Assembly: GCF_036417845.1 (NCBI RefSeq)
Contig: NC_089978.1
Location: 136,580,288 to 136,644,287, forward strand
Length of the DNA stretch: 64,000 nt
Direction of reading: 5' to 3'
Source: Apteryx mantelli
Taxonomy: Eukaryota; Chordata; Aves; Apterygiformes; Apterygidae
Shown piece after piece: positions 40,015-53,600 of the stretch (positions within the stretch are counted from its first letter, which is position 1; each line of letters opens with the position of its first letter). A program made the translations under genes and the position numbers. The notes beneath the pieces are model-generated. The model saw only the letters and a program-made list of their open reading frames with translations. It was not told the DNA's origin and did no database searches.

Positions 40015-43000
40015 GAAACAGAAGAGAAACTCCAAGGAATCACTGCTTACAACTTTGTTTTCAGTAGTTTTCCAGGACAGATAACAAGGGGAACATGGAG
40101 GAAATGAGAGAAAAACTGGGAAAGGAAAAACATAGGAAGCAATGCAAGGAGAATAGAAAGGTAGGCACCATGGCAGGGTAAAGGAACCAAACCCCAAATC
40201 ACTGATTTCCCCTTTGTATGCAACTACATGCAGAATTTTCATTTTCTCACCCCTGTCTACAGCTGTCCTCTTCCTCATCAATGCAAGTATTTCTGAAATC
40301 TTTCTGTACTTCTTTTATGTGTCAGACATTTTTCCATGGCTCATATGTAGCATTTTTGATACAGGGATTTGGGGAACTGTTGTGAATTTTATAAAAATAA
40401 AAACAAACAAACAAAAAAGAAAACAACTGATAATTTATGAAACTGAACATTTGTCCTCACTGGGTTCTTCCACTGTTCTTATTTTCATGAGGCTTAGCAT
40501 AGTCAGCACAATTCTAGATGAGAAAAGGATGAAGAAGCATTCTATATAAAATGATGCAGCTCCCAAGAATGACATTTTCTGACAGATAGTCCATCTATTA
40601 GATCCATATTTGTCCAGATCAAAACTCTAAATATTGACAATTAAGTAATTGTACAAAGACTGCCAGTTAGTAGTGAGAGAATGTATCTTTTTTATCAGTA
40701 ATTATCCATTTTACATAAATAATATTTTCAGTCATCATTAGCACTTTGTAACCTTTGTACAATTGTTTTAGAGATGTGCATTAGAATGCATTTTAGATAA
40801 ATATTTTTCCACGTTAGTGTAATTCAAAATAAATTTAACAGACAACTGTACAGATTCTTAACAGAGAAACAGCGATGTAATAAGCAGCTAGATTGTCCTA
40901 TAGATTTGCACCCACCAATAACTAAACCTCCCATTATCTGAACTAAGGACAAATTAGTCTTGCAGATGAAGCAACTGTCACATATTCTCTAACTGTGGGA
41001 CTCATTATCAATGTAAAAATGCATCTCATTTACCTGAGTCTGTCAGGTTTTGTCTCCTTACCCTGTCTCCTTCCCCATCCCATCCTCCTACACATTAAAA
41101 TGTGCACATACAGAAACCAGTGAGAAACTGGTTTATAAACCACAGTGTCTCTGGTTTTTTTTCTGAGTGTAAGCTCTGCGTACATAAACTGCAGAAAATA
41201 TGCATGTAGATTTCTTTATCAGACTTTCTGTTGAATTTATGAAAATGTAGCATTTAGCTTTGTTTGTTTCATTCTGATACAGGAATAACTTTTTATATGA
41301 TATGGATTTCCTTTATTATGTCTTTAAAAAACAGCAGACAGATGAAAGTGAATCCCAGGCTTAATTTTTTTTCTTATTTTAGGTGCTCAAAGAGATGTAT
41401 TTGTTCTATTACATTATCTGGAAGTTAGTGCTTATTAGCTTAAGTTTCTTTAAAGCTTGTTGTTGAACATTAGGAACTATATATATGCATGTACATATGT
41501 AAATATATGTTTATGTATGTATGTATCTATACTACATATATATTCTACAGGCAATATAGTGACAGCTGAAGTTCACCAAGGAAAATACATTGAATTCACG
41601 ATACTCAAGCCCAAACAGTTCATCTAAATCTGAAGGAATTTACCTTCACCTTTTTGGAAAATAGAGTCACAATAGATCACAGACACCTGACTTGTTCAAA
41701 AGTATCTGTAGTTGTTGCCATCTGATTATAACACCCACACAAGTAAAAATTTTCACATCTCACTTAAACTAGTTTAACCACCCTCTTATCTTCGTTTTGA
41801 CCATAAAATAATGCACTCCGGATAATCTATTGCAGTGGCTGTACTCTGCACATTTTAAGTGACATAAAGCTATTTCTTTAAGACAATCTTGCCATACACT
41901 AATGTTCAAGATATAGCCACCTTAAATACTTGTTTAGCCAAGTGAAATGCATTGTGTAATCAGCTTAATGCAATATTCACAAAGGTCTGCATTTTTATAA
42001 ATATTTGCTACAGATATAACTGTTACTATTTTTTAAATGATAGATTAATGTAAAGTTAAACAATTCTAACAGAAAAACAGGCAGGAAATTAAAAACATGT
42101 CATAAAACATTCACACACTATAGAATATATACAGAATCTCAACAGCTGTTCCCTTTTCTCCCTGAACCAGATAAGAATTTGTTTATAACAAGTTGTGTGT
42201 TTACAGAAAAACTGCACAAAGCCATGAAATCGCTTTCATTTTTTATTCTTACAGCTGTCACAAGCAGTCATCCTTGCTTTTTAGCATTGTTATATACAAA
42301 ACTCATATACACATAGAGACTAACTCAAAAAAAATCACTTAATAGCTGGTTCCTTGATACAAATATGAGATAAAATCAATATTTAACAAATCCAAAATAA
42401 GTCTTAAAACTTTTTACTTTTCTTCCTAAATGTGGTTCATCAACCTCATGAAGGTGAACTTTTAACTCTTTCAGAAATTAAGAGCTGGAGAGAAATACAC
42501 CAAATAACTAAAAATACAAAGACTGACCAAGTATTTGAAAGGTGAATTGCACCCTAAAATGTTTAGTGGAGTTAGGGGAGAAAAGGGCAGAGGGATGATA
42601 GCCAATAGACTAGTTCCTAGGTTTTACTTTCTTTCCCATTAACATGCACCTGTTATGTAAATGTGCACTAAACTTTAGGAATGTATCAACTGCTTACAAA
42701 TATCTTCAAAAATGTGTTATTTATACCTTTTCTATTGTTCCGTCATTGGTATCTTCAACAAGAATGTAATTAATTTATTCAAAAATGTACTAATTTTATG
42801 AAAACATCTTATTCCAAAATTAATCCCTCTATTAAAACTTTGTGTAATAAGCTGTATTTGAAATTGAGCTAACAGCACCATTATAGAAATGTAGCAATTT
42901 TCCTTCCTTCCTCTTGCCACATTTTGCATTTTATTAGACACTATTTAGACTTCTGATAATTGTAATGTTAATAATAGTAATAATAGCAATCTCTAGAAAT

Positions 43001-43116
43001 GTGTGACTATACATGCATCAAAACTTCTTTATCCTGCATTGTTCCTCCATTGTTAACAGTTTGCAGACCTGGTACAATTCTTTACTAAATTTTGCATTCA
43101 TTTTTTTCTTTTTTAG
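40015..43116. other. Intergenic, no gene seen
   Basis: Strongly AT-rich sequence with simple repeats at 40387-40420 (A/C) and 41478-41550 (TATG/TATA). The missing 5' exon of APOBEC1 would be expected here on the - strand, but a few codons cannot be located by eye. Confidence 0.55.
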
Positions 43117-43123
43117 ACAGAAA

Positions 43124-43781
43124 ATGTCTGATCTGAAACCTCCTGTTTATTTTGTGCAACAGCAGCCATTTCAAGACCTCAAAACTGATAAGCAGGGCAG
43201 AAGGACTTTCAGGTTCTCTTGTTCAACACTGGGGTGAGGCAACTCCCTGTCTTAACCTTCCCCACCTCCAACTTCAACTGTTTTTATGGTCATCTTTTGT
43301 TTCATGGCTTCTACAATTATTTCATGTTCAGGGAAGTGAAGATCCAGGGAAGTAGGCACGAACTTTTCCAACATACGCAGACTGTGATGCAGCCCCTCAC
43401 AGCCTTGGAAAGTGCCCCACACAGTTACATTTGGGACCAGAGTTTCTACTTAGATACTCCTGGCACAAGTCATGCACTCTCCCTCCTCCAGGCGAGCTGA
43501 ATGCATTGCACAGGCATAAAGCAAACCCTTGGGATGACAAGGCAAGGAGTCCGCTTGGGTTGGAGCAACAACAACACATAGCTTAAGCTGGACTTTTTTT
43601 GTTTGCATTTTTTTTACCCTTGCAGTTTTTCCTTGTACATGGCTTCTTCTCTCCCTGTGGCCCCTCCGACACTGACACTGCTATGTTTTTCTTCACTGCT
43701 GTTCTTCTTCCTGTTTCTGTTCCTGAAAACTGAAGCTCCACTCTCAGCCAATGACAGAGCACATCCCCAGATTCAGCTGGG
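43124..43781 (+). CDS. Candidate type II membrane protein, two exons (speculative)
   Basis: I do not recognise this protein. Exon 1 (43117-43233) follows a long T-rich tract plus TAG. It starts ATG at 43124 and encodes a 36-37 residue hydrophilic stretch (MSDLKPPVYFVQQQPFQDLK, then a basic KQGRR). Its donor is GTGAGG. Exon 2 (43626 to about 43781) follows a pyrimidine tract plus CAG, and the phase joins in frame. It encodes a strongly hydrophobic run (LTLLCFSSLLFFFLFLFL), then KTEAPLSANDRAHPQ. A cytoplasmic tail followed by one membrane anchor fits the N-terminus of a C-type-lectin-like receptor. In human, the CLEC4D/CLEC4E/CLEC6A genes lie beside AICDA. No lectin domain exon was found downstream, so this may be chance or an eroded remnant. 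Confidence 0.25.
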
Positions 43782-43789
43782 GTGATGTA

Positions 43790-45905
43790 GGAGGACAGGT
43801 TAAAAAATGGTGTGACCTCAGTTGCTACAATGTAATAACAAGGCTCTACAAGACTGCCTTTACCAGCAGTCTTCCCTCACCCTTGAGCTGGTGAGAGCTG
43901 ATACGTGTTTTTGGTTACAAACAGGATATTTGGATAACTTCTTTGAAACCTGCTTTTAAGTTTAAGAGGCATGGTTATAATTCATTGCCAGAAAATGAGA
44001 TTTATTCTTACATGCAGAAAAATTCTTCAAAATGTGCAACTATATGAAACTCAGGCCTTTCCTCTGAAGCACCTAAAGCACAGTTCCATAAATATTAAGA
44101 TGGTTTAATCTCACTTATAGCAAGATCTTTTCACTTTGATCTTTTGATCTTTTCAGCCATCTTTGTCAAGGATGAAGTGCTCAAATATACATCTGATGAG
44201 AGAGTTCACTCACAAGTTATCATTAAAGCTTTAATGATCTTCCCCGACAAACCCAGAAAGTTGACAGACCCCTCTCTGAAGGAAGAAAGGAGACCATCAC
44301 CTATCTGAGAGTGGTTTCTCCTCAAGAAGGAGGTCTTCAACAGTCACTCATGTTTGAAAGGGCTTTTCTGAGGTCAGAGACATGTGATCTCCAAGTGGCT
44401 GGACTTAGGGCAGGCAAAACACTAACTCTTCCTGAGCTCTAATGACAATAAAGAGATACTGCAGAAGAAGACTCAATACAAAGAAAAGTTGAACCCCAGA
44501 CATGTTCAGGAGCCTTCTCTCAAAGGCTGTCTGTGATTGCACTGAATAAATGCTTATTCATAAGCTGAAAATGCAACGAAGGTGCTGAAAGAGCTAATGC
44601 AAATAGAAGTGAGACAGTTGGTCCTCCTCTAATCAGACAGCCCATAAAAGAAGCATGTCTGACAAGACAGTGACTCCCTTAGAACAGAGCCAGAATCCAC
44701 CCTGCTCCTAACCTTCAGCTTCAGAGAGGATCCTGGCTTCTCTTTCTCAGAAAAACAAGGAAGTCACCCTCTAGCATCTGGAAGTAGTGCTTTTCTGCTG
44801 CCATGGTGTGCTGGTACAAGCACTGGGGCCAGAGAAGAGACAGGTAAACATTACCTAGGCAGCACAGGTGAAATATCTGCAAACTGGGGGATTTTCAAGA
44901 TTTTGGTGAGAAAAGAAAACTCTCCTAAAATGAGAGAAACAGAGACATTCTCTCATTAATGTTGTCACCAACATGACTGAAACTCCTTGCCAAGGCTGGA
45001 GATGTGTACTCAGTCCAGTAAACCCCTACGCAAAGATCTTCCACATTCACTGGATATAGTCTGCATTTAAGATGTTTCGGCATTCCTTCATTTGCATGTC
45101 TCCTTGAGTGGCACCTTCTCTGTACCACCCTTGTCCACTGTATTTCACAAGACTTAGGAATCATCCCTGACTTCTGCTCTGTCTCAAAATTGGTAATCCA
45201 TGATAAACCAAACACAAATTACTTGTTTTGAATCAGAATTGCTCTGCCATCTATGAACCAGTTCAAATGACTTAGAACAAAATTCATCTCTGTTTGGGCA
45301 GGGATGTATGTTTAAGTGCATCTGATTTATCTGTTCAGCAGCCAGTGATCTCAGATGTACAATCCCTGTTAAAGTTCTGCATGGAGAAATGTGGGGAATC
45401 CTGAAATGAAGTCATCTCTGTGTACTTTTTGTGGGTGGTGATCTTTGCTTTCATAGTAAAACAGTCCAAATCAGTGATAATGATACCCATGCTTGTTTCA
45501 AAAGTATTGATCCTTAAAACATGAAAGAAATTACAAAAGGGAATTTCAGCACCCACCAGCACGTGGATACCAAAACTGGTGTGTGGGAAAAATGTGTGTG
45601 ACCTGCTGCAGGGCTGTGACTTCCTCAGAGCAGTGTAGAAATTTGTAAGAAAAATATTAAGATTAGAATGGATGAAATATGAAAGAAAGTATATGGGAAG
45701 AGTGGTAGTTTGAGTGAAAGCACCAGAAAAAAATAATAGAATAACAGTTACAGGATTGCTTCTATTGATAACCAAAGACAACTGATGGAAGCAAAACTGA
45801 TAGACACTGAAGAGTGTGTTGTTGGCATCAAGACAAGATGGCCTGTGTTCCAATAAGGCCACAGCACAGATGACTTGTCAGCAAGACCTGCATTCTGATA
45901 ACAGG
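43790..45905. other. Intergenic, no gene seen
   Basis: A 175-codon open frame on the - strand (45335-45862) has no family motif, no splice context I could support and a length expected by chance. I do not call it a gene. Confidence 0.55.
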
Positions 45906-46415
45906 TTGTTGTCTACCTTGACTTCAGGAAGGCTTTCGACACTGTCTTCCATAACATCCTCATAGGCAAGCTCAGGAAGTACAGGTTAATGAGCAGACAG
46001 TGAGGTGGATTGAAAGCTAGCTGAACAGCAGAGCTCAGAGGGTTGTGATCAGTGATGCAAAGTCTAGCTGGAGGCCAGTAACAAGCAGTGTCCCCCAGGG
46101 GTCAATATTGGGTCCAATTCTGTTCAACTTATTCATCAATGACCTGAAAGAAGGGACAGAGTAATACAAAACTGGGAGGAGTGGCTGAAACACCAGAAGA
46201 TTGTGCTGCCATTGAGAGGGACCTTAACAGGCTGGAGAAATGGGCTGACACGAAACTAATGGAGTTCAACAAAGGGAAGTGCAACCTCCTACACCTAGGG
46301 AGAAATAACCCCATGTACCAGTACAGGCTGGGGGCTGACCTGCTGGAGAGCAGCCCTGCAGAGAAGGACTTGGGAGTCCTGGTGGACAGCAAGTTGACCT
46401 TGTGGCAAAGGGCAT
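45906..46415 (+). mobile_element. CR1 LINE reverse transcriptase fragment
   Basis: This piece is in + orientation, opposite to the other CR1 copies. Nucleotide similarity to CR1 begins at GTTGTCTACCTTGACTTCAG (RT motif A). It runs through GTGTCCCCCAGGGGTC (motif B) and a frame with RLEKWADTKLMEFN and [13 protein letters not shown]. It lacks the FADD block, the 3'UTR and the tail. Being truncated at both ends, it was probably trimmed by later deletion. Confidence 0.93.
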
Positions 46416-46435
46416 CCTTGCAAGCCTCTTTCTGA

Positions 46436-49400
46436 AGACATGGCCGAAGCAAAATTAGTGAGACTCACTGTCCTAGGGTGACATGGAGGAACAGTTACAA
46501 TTCTGTTACTCAGGGGCTAATATTCTGGTTGCAGATTAACCACACTGTGGACTTTCACAGGACATAAAACCAAAACTAACAAGGCCCTCACATGTCTACA
46601 GATAGTGCTGGTTTGTCCACCTCTGCAGCCATGTTCCTGAGACTAGAAGCCCAAGGGAGCACAGGGTAAAGATACCTAAGTGACTCCCCATAGGCCCAGG
46701 AAGGGATCATCTCTGGCTCAGGGTCAACCATGCTGCACTCTCTGTGGCCCAGGAGAGCAGGTTAGCTCAGGCTCAGGACCATACAGACACACATAGCTAT
46801 CTTAGGCCTAGTGCAGAGACAGAGCTAGTTGGTCCTCCAGGAAACGGCCATGGAATTTATTCCCATTACCTGGGAAATCCCAAGACTGCATGAGCTGGCT
46901 GTATGAGGATTTTGGTCTCCCCTTCTCTTTTTCTGGAGTATCCGAAAAAAAATTACTCAGCTTTCAATGGTCCTGTCTCTTCTGAGGGACAAGCAACTCC
47001 AGTGCTAGATTCAGGGCTGATGCTAGAGCTGGTGTCAGGTTGTCGAACTCTCTTGGTTTGAGTACTGGCTGCCTCAGAAAACACCTCTCTTCATGAGGGA
47101 CAGAGTGAGCATTGTGGGCTGTCAATTAACAAATGCATGCCACCCTAACCTGATGGGCAAACTTTAAGCTTGGAAGAGAATGTACAGAACTGCATGACCA
47201 GTGTGTTGTTTTTGACATGGTTGTTTGTGTATGAATTATAAGTGCCTGTGGCAACATGGCAACTTTCTGAGCTGAAAAGGATCACATGTACTACCAGAAG
47301 AGATTTGCTAGGAATACTTACATGTGAGTTATTCAATAAACTATTTGTGTCATAAAAAACATGAATGGAAGTTCATGTAGTGGAAAATCATGAAGTTCAA
47401 GGGTGTGATAAACTCACCTCCTTTTGACTGATAAATTTACATTACTAAGGAAAAGGCCCCTTTGGAGATGTCAGATTGAGATGCAAAGAACATTTAAGAT
47501 AAGATGGTGATGCTCAGCCTGTAATGGACTGAGTGGAGATTTGGTGGGAAAGTTCTCTGCAGAATCCTGTGCAACATGTGTTTGATAACACAATCCATTC
47601 CACTGACCCTGCTCTGTCAGCAGTAATCTCTACCAGAGATGAATTCAAGAAATGGGGTGGTACTTTCTTACACTGCAGGAGCTCTGTTCACTAGAATGTG
47701 CCTGTCAACACCTTTCTCCAAAGGTCTAAGCTGTATATGATAGGCTGATACTAAACAATGCCTGTATCTCTTCCCTGGAAGCCATCTCTCATTCTATAAA
47801 TTCCTTCACCTCTAACTCCACAACCCCTATCGCTCTTATCTGATTAGTGGTAGCCCCTAGGTCCTCCTCCTTTCCATTGGCTATCTTGAAAGATTTCCTT
47901 TGGTTTGCCTGGATCCGAGATACTGGAAGAAACATACTTATTTATTACAGGAGACTTTTCCTTTAGACAGTGAAGATGAAGGTTTCACATCAAAATTAGT
48001 CTCAGCTCATGAAAGGGATCAGAGAAGGCCAGTTTGAAGTCAGACCCAAGCTTCCTGAGCAAACCTGGGCTTTCAGAACTGAAGCACTGAGCCCACTCAC
48101 CGTCTCTCTGCACATAGAAAATGTCAGCTGGCCAGTTACCCAGAATGCCTCCCTGCCCTGTTACCCACATGCATTTTCCCTTGACATGTATATTTCACAT
48201 GGCATCACATCCCCACCTTCCCAGAGCTCTGTATAGAGCAAGACCCTGTGACCCCTCTAGTTTGCAGAGGCCCTTTCCTCTTTTCCTGTTGTCAAGACAA
48301 TCTCCTACTCTTCCTCCTCAGCTAGAAAAAAACTCACAGTAGTTTAAGGAGCAAGTTTAGTTTCTCAGCAAGTCATGCCAGGACATGAAGATGCATACCT
48401 TGGTCTCATGTATCAGAATGGCCATGAGTCATGGATGTGTGACTAGATTTCAGCAGTTTACACTGATCTCTGGAGAACAGGGTAGCTGCCACATTCAGTT
48501 TGTTTTTTCACTGTTTCCATGCTTATTTTTTGCCCCCAGCTCAAGCCCCAAATGCCTTGCTTGCTTCATCCCTTAGCTTTGATGACCATTTGGAGATCTA
48601 GTAAGAAGACTAAGGACGCAGGCAAATCTTCTGGTGCTGTGCAGGGGTAGGGGGAGGAGGGGGGCTCTGACCACTCTAGGGTAACCTTGATTAAGACCAA
48701 GTGGGGCTGAGGACATGGTTTCAGAGTAAAATGGAGATTTCATGGCATGGCATGTGGAATTCCTATTTGGTCTAACATCAGTTTGTGCCCAGTCTAAGGC
48801 CACAAGGAAGAGGAAGCATCTTGAAATAGTGACAGGCCCACTACATGGAAAGTGGCCCGTGAAGAGAATAGGGAGGGCACTGGGACATTTTCTTGCCTCA
48901 GTATCCCTCACAGAGACAGAACAGTCAGCAATCAGTCCTCTGTTTTTCTTGCTTGTTTTTGTATGGGTGTGATCATTTTTGAGGAAACACACTTAGGTCC
49001 TGGAGAGCATCACTAACACAGGTGTCTGATGTTGTTCAGCATGTGCTCTGTCACTCATTGAATTCACTCTCAGGACAGAGTCAAGCTCCTGGGCCTGCCT
49101 TATTTTGGGGGCTTTGACTGGCACCAGACACTAAAATCACACTTCTCCCACCTCAAAGAAGCCCTCGTTCTGGAGCCTGTCATCTGACCCCAGCCTGCCT
49201 TGGGGCTTTGCCTTGGGCACCATCACATGAGATATCCGCAGTGCATCCCAAGGAGCCTGCACCTTCAAGCACTATTCTTCCACCTGTTCCCACAGCATCT
49301 CAGTCCCTCAGAGCAGTAGCAATTTCTGAAAGCCCTTAGTGAACACACACATACATTGCAACAGCTGTAATTCACTGCAATTGGTAAATTTACATGTGCT

Positions 49401-50318
49401 TCTCACTCCCAAACTCTCTATCATGCAACCAATGTTAGTTAATGACAGAGGAGTGTAAAACAGTAACACAGCTTGAGATACAGGAATATAGCATTTCCTA
49501 CACCAGGGTCTCCTTCAGTCTTCCTGCAGTTGCTTTTCCTGCTTCAGGTTTCATCATCTCCTGTGTTCTATAACAGCAGCATGGTGTGCCACTGATCTGG
49601 ACTTCCCAGGGCTTGGGAGAAAGAGATGTTTTTGCTGTGTTGTCGGAGATCCACGTCATGACATCCAATCATAGGTTACCCTTCTCTGAATGAGCTGAGA
49701 ACAAATGACTCGATGTTGAAGGCTTCCAGTTTCTGAACATCCTGGGCTTGGACTGCCTCCTTTTGAAATCCTTCCTTCTGCCTCCTTGCTGCTGCAATGT
49801 CTTAGCACTGGATGAAAATGATATGCTGCAATTCTGAGATAACATCTTAGTCCTCCCTCCACATAGCCTTAACTTAACTTAACTAAGGCTATGTCCTTGG
49901 ATAGTGCTTACACTTAGAAACAGCCAGGCCCTTCTTGGAAAGCTGCCCAAACATCCTCTCTGTGCAGTAAGACTGGCATCCTCACAATGCAGAGCATGAA
50001 CCATGTGCAGTACCACCTGGAACACCAGATTCATACATTCAGGGCTGGCACAAAATCACATCTGACATAGTTGACAGAGCCCATTCGGAATGTAGCTAGG
50101 GTCCTGTCATCTGAATTATTAACTGAACTCGCGAATTTTACTTCGGAAGGAATTTAAATGCTTAAGATTTAGGACCGGAGCACCTATCTTTGAAGCTGCC
50201 AGGAGTGAACAGGGGAGGAACTCCTAATCAGTGTTAGCGATGATGTTTGTCCTTCAAGTTAGGAACATCCTGAGAACCTGTATATATCTAATTAGTCAGC
50301 AAAAAAACAACAACTAGT
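46436..50318. other. Intergenic, one hairpin
   Basis: No supported gene. Apart from the inverted repeat at 49861-49894 I see only short chance frames. Confidence 0.55.
49861..49894. repeat. Perfect 11-bp inverted repeat with a TTAAC loop
   Basis: Arms ACATAGCCTTA (49861-49871) and TAAGGCTATGT (49884-49894) are exact reverse complements. The 12-nt loop ACTTAACTTAAC is itself a tandem repeat. It could form a hairpin as DNA or RNA; no host gene is evident. Confidence 0.9.
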
Positions 50319-50677
50319 TGTAACTGAGAGTGAACTTTCTTCATTATAATATCATTATAATGCTAAAAATCACACCCACTAGGTTGAAGACCGCTAACTG
50401 TGGGGAGACCCTTCCCCACTGGGCACGTGTGAGAAGTGCAGTGTAAGCAATATGCAAATAATTTAACCAATCATGTAATAGGGGCAGAACAAGAGGCAGC
50501 TCTTGGCTGAGAAAAACTGTATAAATAGAATGATAAAGAAATACTTGGTGTGCTAGCTTTGTGGATTTACCACCTAGCACCCAACTTTGCGCAATCTCAA
50601 AATAAAATGATATCTCGACTCTGTGTGTGGACTGACTTGTTGCACACCAGGTAACGAATCCCTGATTTGGTACAACA
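50319..50677 (+). mobile_element. Probable solo LTR of an endogenous retrovirus
   Basis: The block has LTR-like architecture in + orientation. U3-like sequence carries an octamer ATGCAAAT (50452-50459), a CCAAT box (50467-50471) and a TATA box TATAAATAG (50520-50528). A poly(A) signal AATAAA follows at 50601-50606, about 80 bp downstream, and then a short U5-like part ending TACAACA (50671-50677). TG...CA ends are available at 50319 and 50677, but TGTGGGG at 50399 is an alternative start. I found no convincing target-site duplication and no gag, pol or env sequence beside it. Confidence 0.55.
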
Positions 50678-53600
50678 GTCCCACACCTGAACTGGTACAA
50701 ATCTGCTGCATACCAAGAGTACTGTCTCGGTTGGCATTAATGGTCCAGCCTTATGGGGTCTGGGGAGGCTCTGAAGGAAGCAGGTTAGGTAATTAGACTG
50801 GTAGACACTAGGACAGAAGAAATTTGAAGGCACTGATTAATGTGTCCTTCCCTCCTTCCCTCCTTTTTCTTTCTTCCTTCCAAAAATCACACTGGCTTCT
50901 TACCCACATATTGTGTTGTCCTCCAAAACAGCTGAAAGCCTGTGGCATTCACCTGGGTTGTCACGCAACCAGGTTTAGAGAAAGGATAGGAACCTGAGTC
51001 TCACCCAAGAGTGGTTACACAATTAATCTCCTTCCTTTCAGCCTGGAAAAGCCTTTCCAAGAAAAAAATTTGTGGAAACCAAAACTTTTCACAGAAACAT
51101 CTTGGTTCTGTCCAAGCAACCTTTTCCATGAAAAGCTGAACAACCCTGGCCAGCTCGGCTCTCATTCTTACACTTACTTCTGTGGCTCCAGCTGGGTGCC
51201 AGGGTCGAACTCAGAGGAGCACAGAAACAGACTGTCCTTAATTGAGGAGGACAAAATCCAGAACTAAGCACACAGGGGTGGGATTTATGTGCTGACAGCT
51301 TCATCTTCAGAAGGCTGAGGCATTTCTTAAACACAGTATCAGGCTCTGCCACTGTAGCAAGCAAACCTCTGGTCTTTTCTTCTCCTGCTGTCCCCCACCA
51401 CTTACAAGCCATCACCTGCCACTGGGGGCAGGAAGGGGCAGTTCCCTGAGGGAAGTCTCTCTTTTTTAAATAAGGGGTGAACACTGTCAAGTCCTGCTGA
51501 GATGGTTAGTATCCATGGCACGCTGAAAACAGCACAGATATTCATGTCACCATGATAGTGTGAGAAAGTCCTCCTGCCTTCAACAGACAGTGAATGGCCA
51601 TGAACTCCTACCAGATGGCCTCACTGGAGCTACAGCCAGAGAACCTTTGCTTTGCTATTGTTAATGGTCACTCTTATCTCCTCCACTTTGGGATCTTCTC
51701 ATTTTAAGGTTCATATAAGAAAAGATTACCTGTGAGGCTGTCTGGCAGCAAACTGGATATACGGATAAGGCCTTCTTCTATTGTGGAATTCATCAGGAAC
51801 ACAGGATAGCAAGCAGCCTAGTGTCCAGAGGTTGATCAATGCAGTGTCAGACACTGGGCCAACTGCTGGCTATGCTTGGTGCCCTCCCTCATAAAGGGTT
51901 GATACATGGCTTGCAGCTTCAATGGGAACCTAAACACAAGCAGGACTGGTATTAAACAGAGCTGGTAACAAGCCAGAGAGAAGCTGCCAGTTTCACCTCC
52001 TGAGAAAGACTATGATAACTCGTGAGAGGGGCTGCCTTTCAAACAAGTGAGCAAACTAGATCCAGAAGGAGACTCCACTAAAACACTATTGAAAAAAATG
52101 ACAGTAAAAACGGTCCTGATGGATGTCAGCTATTCCCCCCTTCCTCCAATTACAGATTTTACCTAATAATGGCTTGTTCAGCAACCAGCAGCTGTTACAG
52201 AGTCTACCACCCTCCTGACAAGACAGGAGAAACTCCTGTAGAGCTGTACTGCTGTAACTGTAATATTAGCTAACAGAGCAATTAGATAAAGAAAAGAGAA
52301 AATCTCTATGGGAGAACAGCAGTTTTCCTGTTATGACATAGGGGAATCCAGCCAAAGAGAATGTCACTGACAGGTCACAGAACAGTTACTTTACGCGCTT
52401 TGTGGGATTTTTTTTGGACTTCCCAGCCTTTGGGTCCCATGCAATTCTAACTTCTTGCATAGATTCCCCTGTGCAGATTTCATCAGAGCTTCAAATCAAG
52501 TGAAGGGTGAGGGATATGAAGCATTACGTTAGCTGAGACTGCTTTTGCACAGGTCAACATGAATATCTGTGTTGCTCTGTCATGTACATGCTGTCATTTA
52601 TATTCAGGTAAAGTGGATGTAACACACATCCAATGAAAGTGGACTCAGGACTGTCTTTTGCACCAGCCCACCTAGCTACAAAAACTTAGGCAAGGTATGG
52701 TACTGGAGAACCGTGAATCACAACTCTGTTATTCTGGTGCATTTATATCATCAGTATCTTTTTCCTGCAAGGATAGTATAGGCCAAGAAGCATTTTATGG
52801 TCTGTGAGTAGCTTTGTGAGTAACTCTGCAAGTAGCTTTCAGTGAAGAATACTGGTATAGCTGTGAAGCATTAATGTGAGGATGTGAACTACATGGAAAG
52901 TGAATGAAATTAATGAAAGGCTCCCATGCCTGTCTGCCCATCAGAAATTGGAAGTGTATTTTAGCTTGAGGCCTATTTTCTAGAGTAGGCTGGACAAATC
53001 TAGAAAAATAAAACAGAGCAGAGGATTTTATCCCATGACCCATGGATCCTCTGAGCTCTGTGGGCTATTTTCTGAGGGATCCACAAGAAGTGACTAATTT
53101 TCAGCACACTAAATCTGGCTTTGCTCCTTCTTCAAAAGGTTTGGTGTCTACACAGTGAAAAAGATTGGGAACCACATGAGTGGAAGAAGAAGGGATGCAG
53201 AGAGAAGATAACTGTATCTTTAAGGACAGATAAACACTGATGTCACTGAATCCTCTAAGCTCCAACCTATTAGATGCTGTGTGATAGTGATGCTAATAGT
53301 TAGCTATTATCTATCTAACAGTGATGCAAGGTTCTTACATCTCCTAGGTATTTCGAGATACATGACAGAGCTGGTGAAGCCTGATCTTTTTCCTTACAAA
53401 CCAAGGCTTTAATTTCTCAGATGTTTTTTTCATTTGACAATATTCTACGCAACAACTAGCATTCTCAAGCAAACTGGATAAAGGCTTGCTTGGTTGAAAC
53501 TCCTTGATGGTATCTGGCATGGAAGAAAGTGAAATCCCCACTCTGTAAAAGCTCTGCAAAGACTCTTACCCTGTAAATGCAAGATCCACACTCAAACCCC

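Noticed and set aside
45335-45862. 175-codon open frame on the - strand
   Set aside because: No family motif or supported exon structure; a frame of this length is roughly expected by chance in 64 kb of AT-rich DNA.
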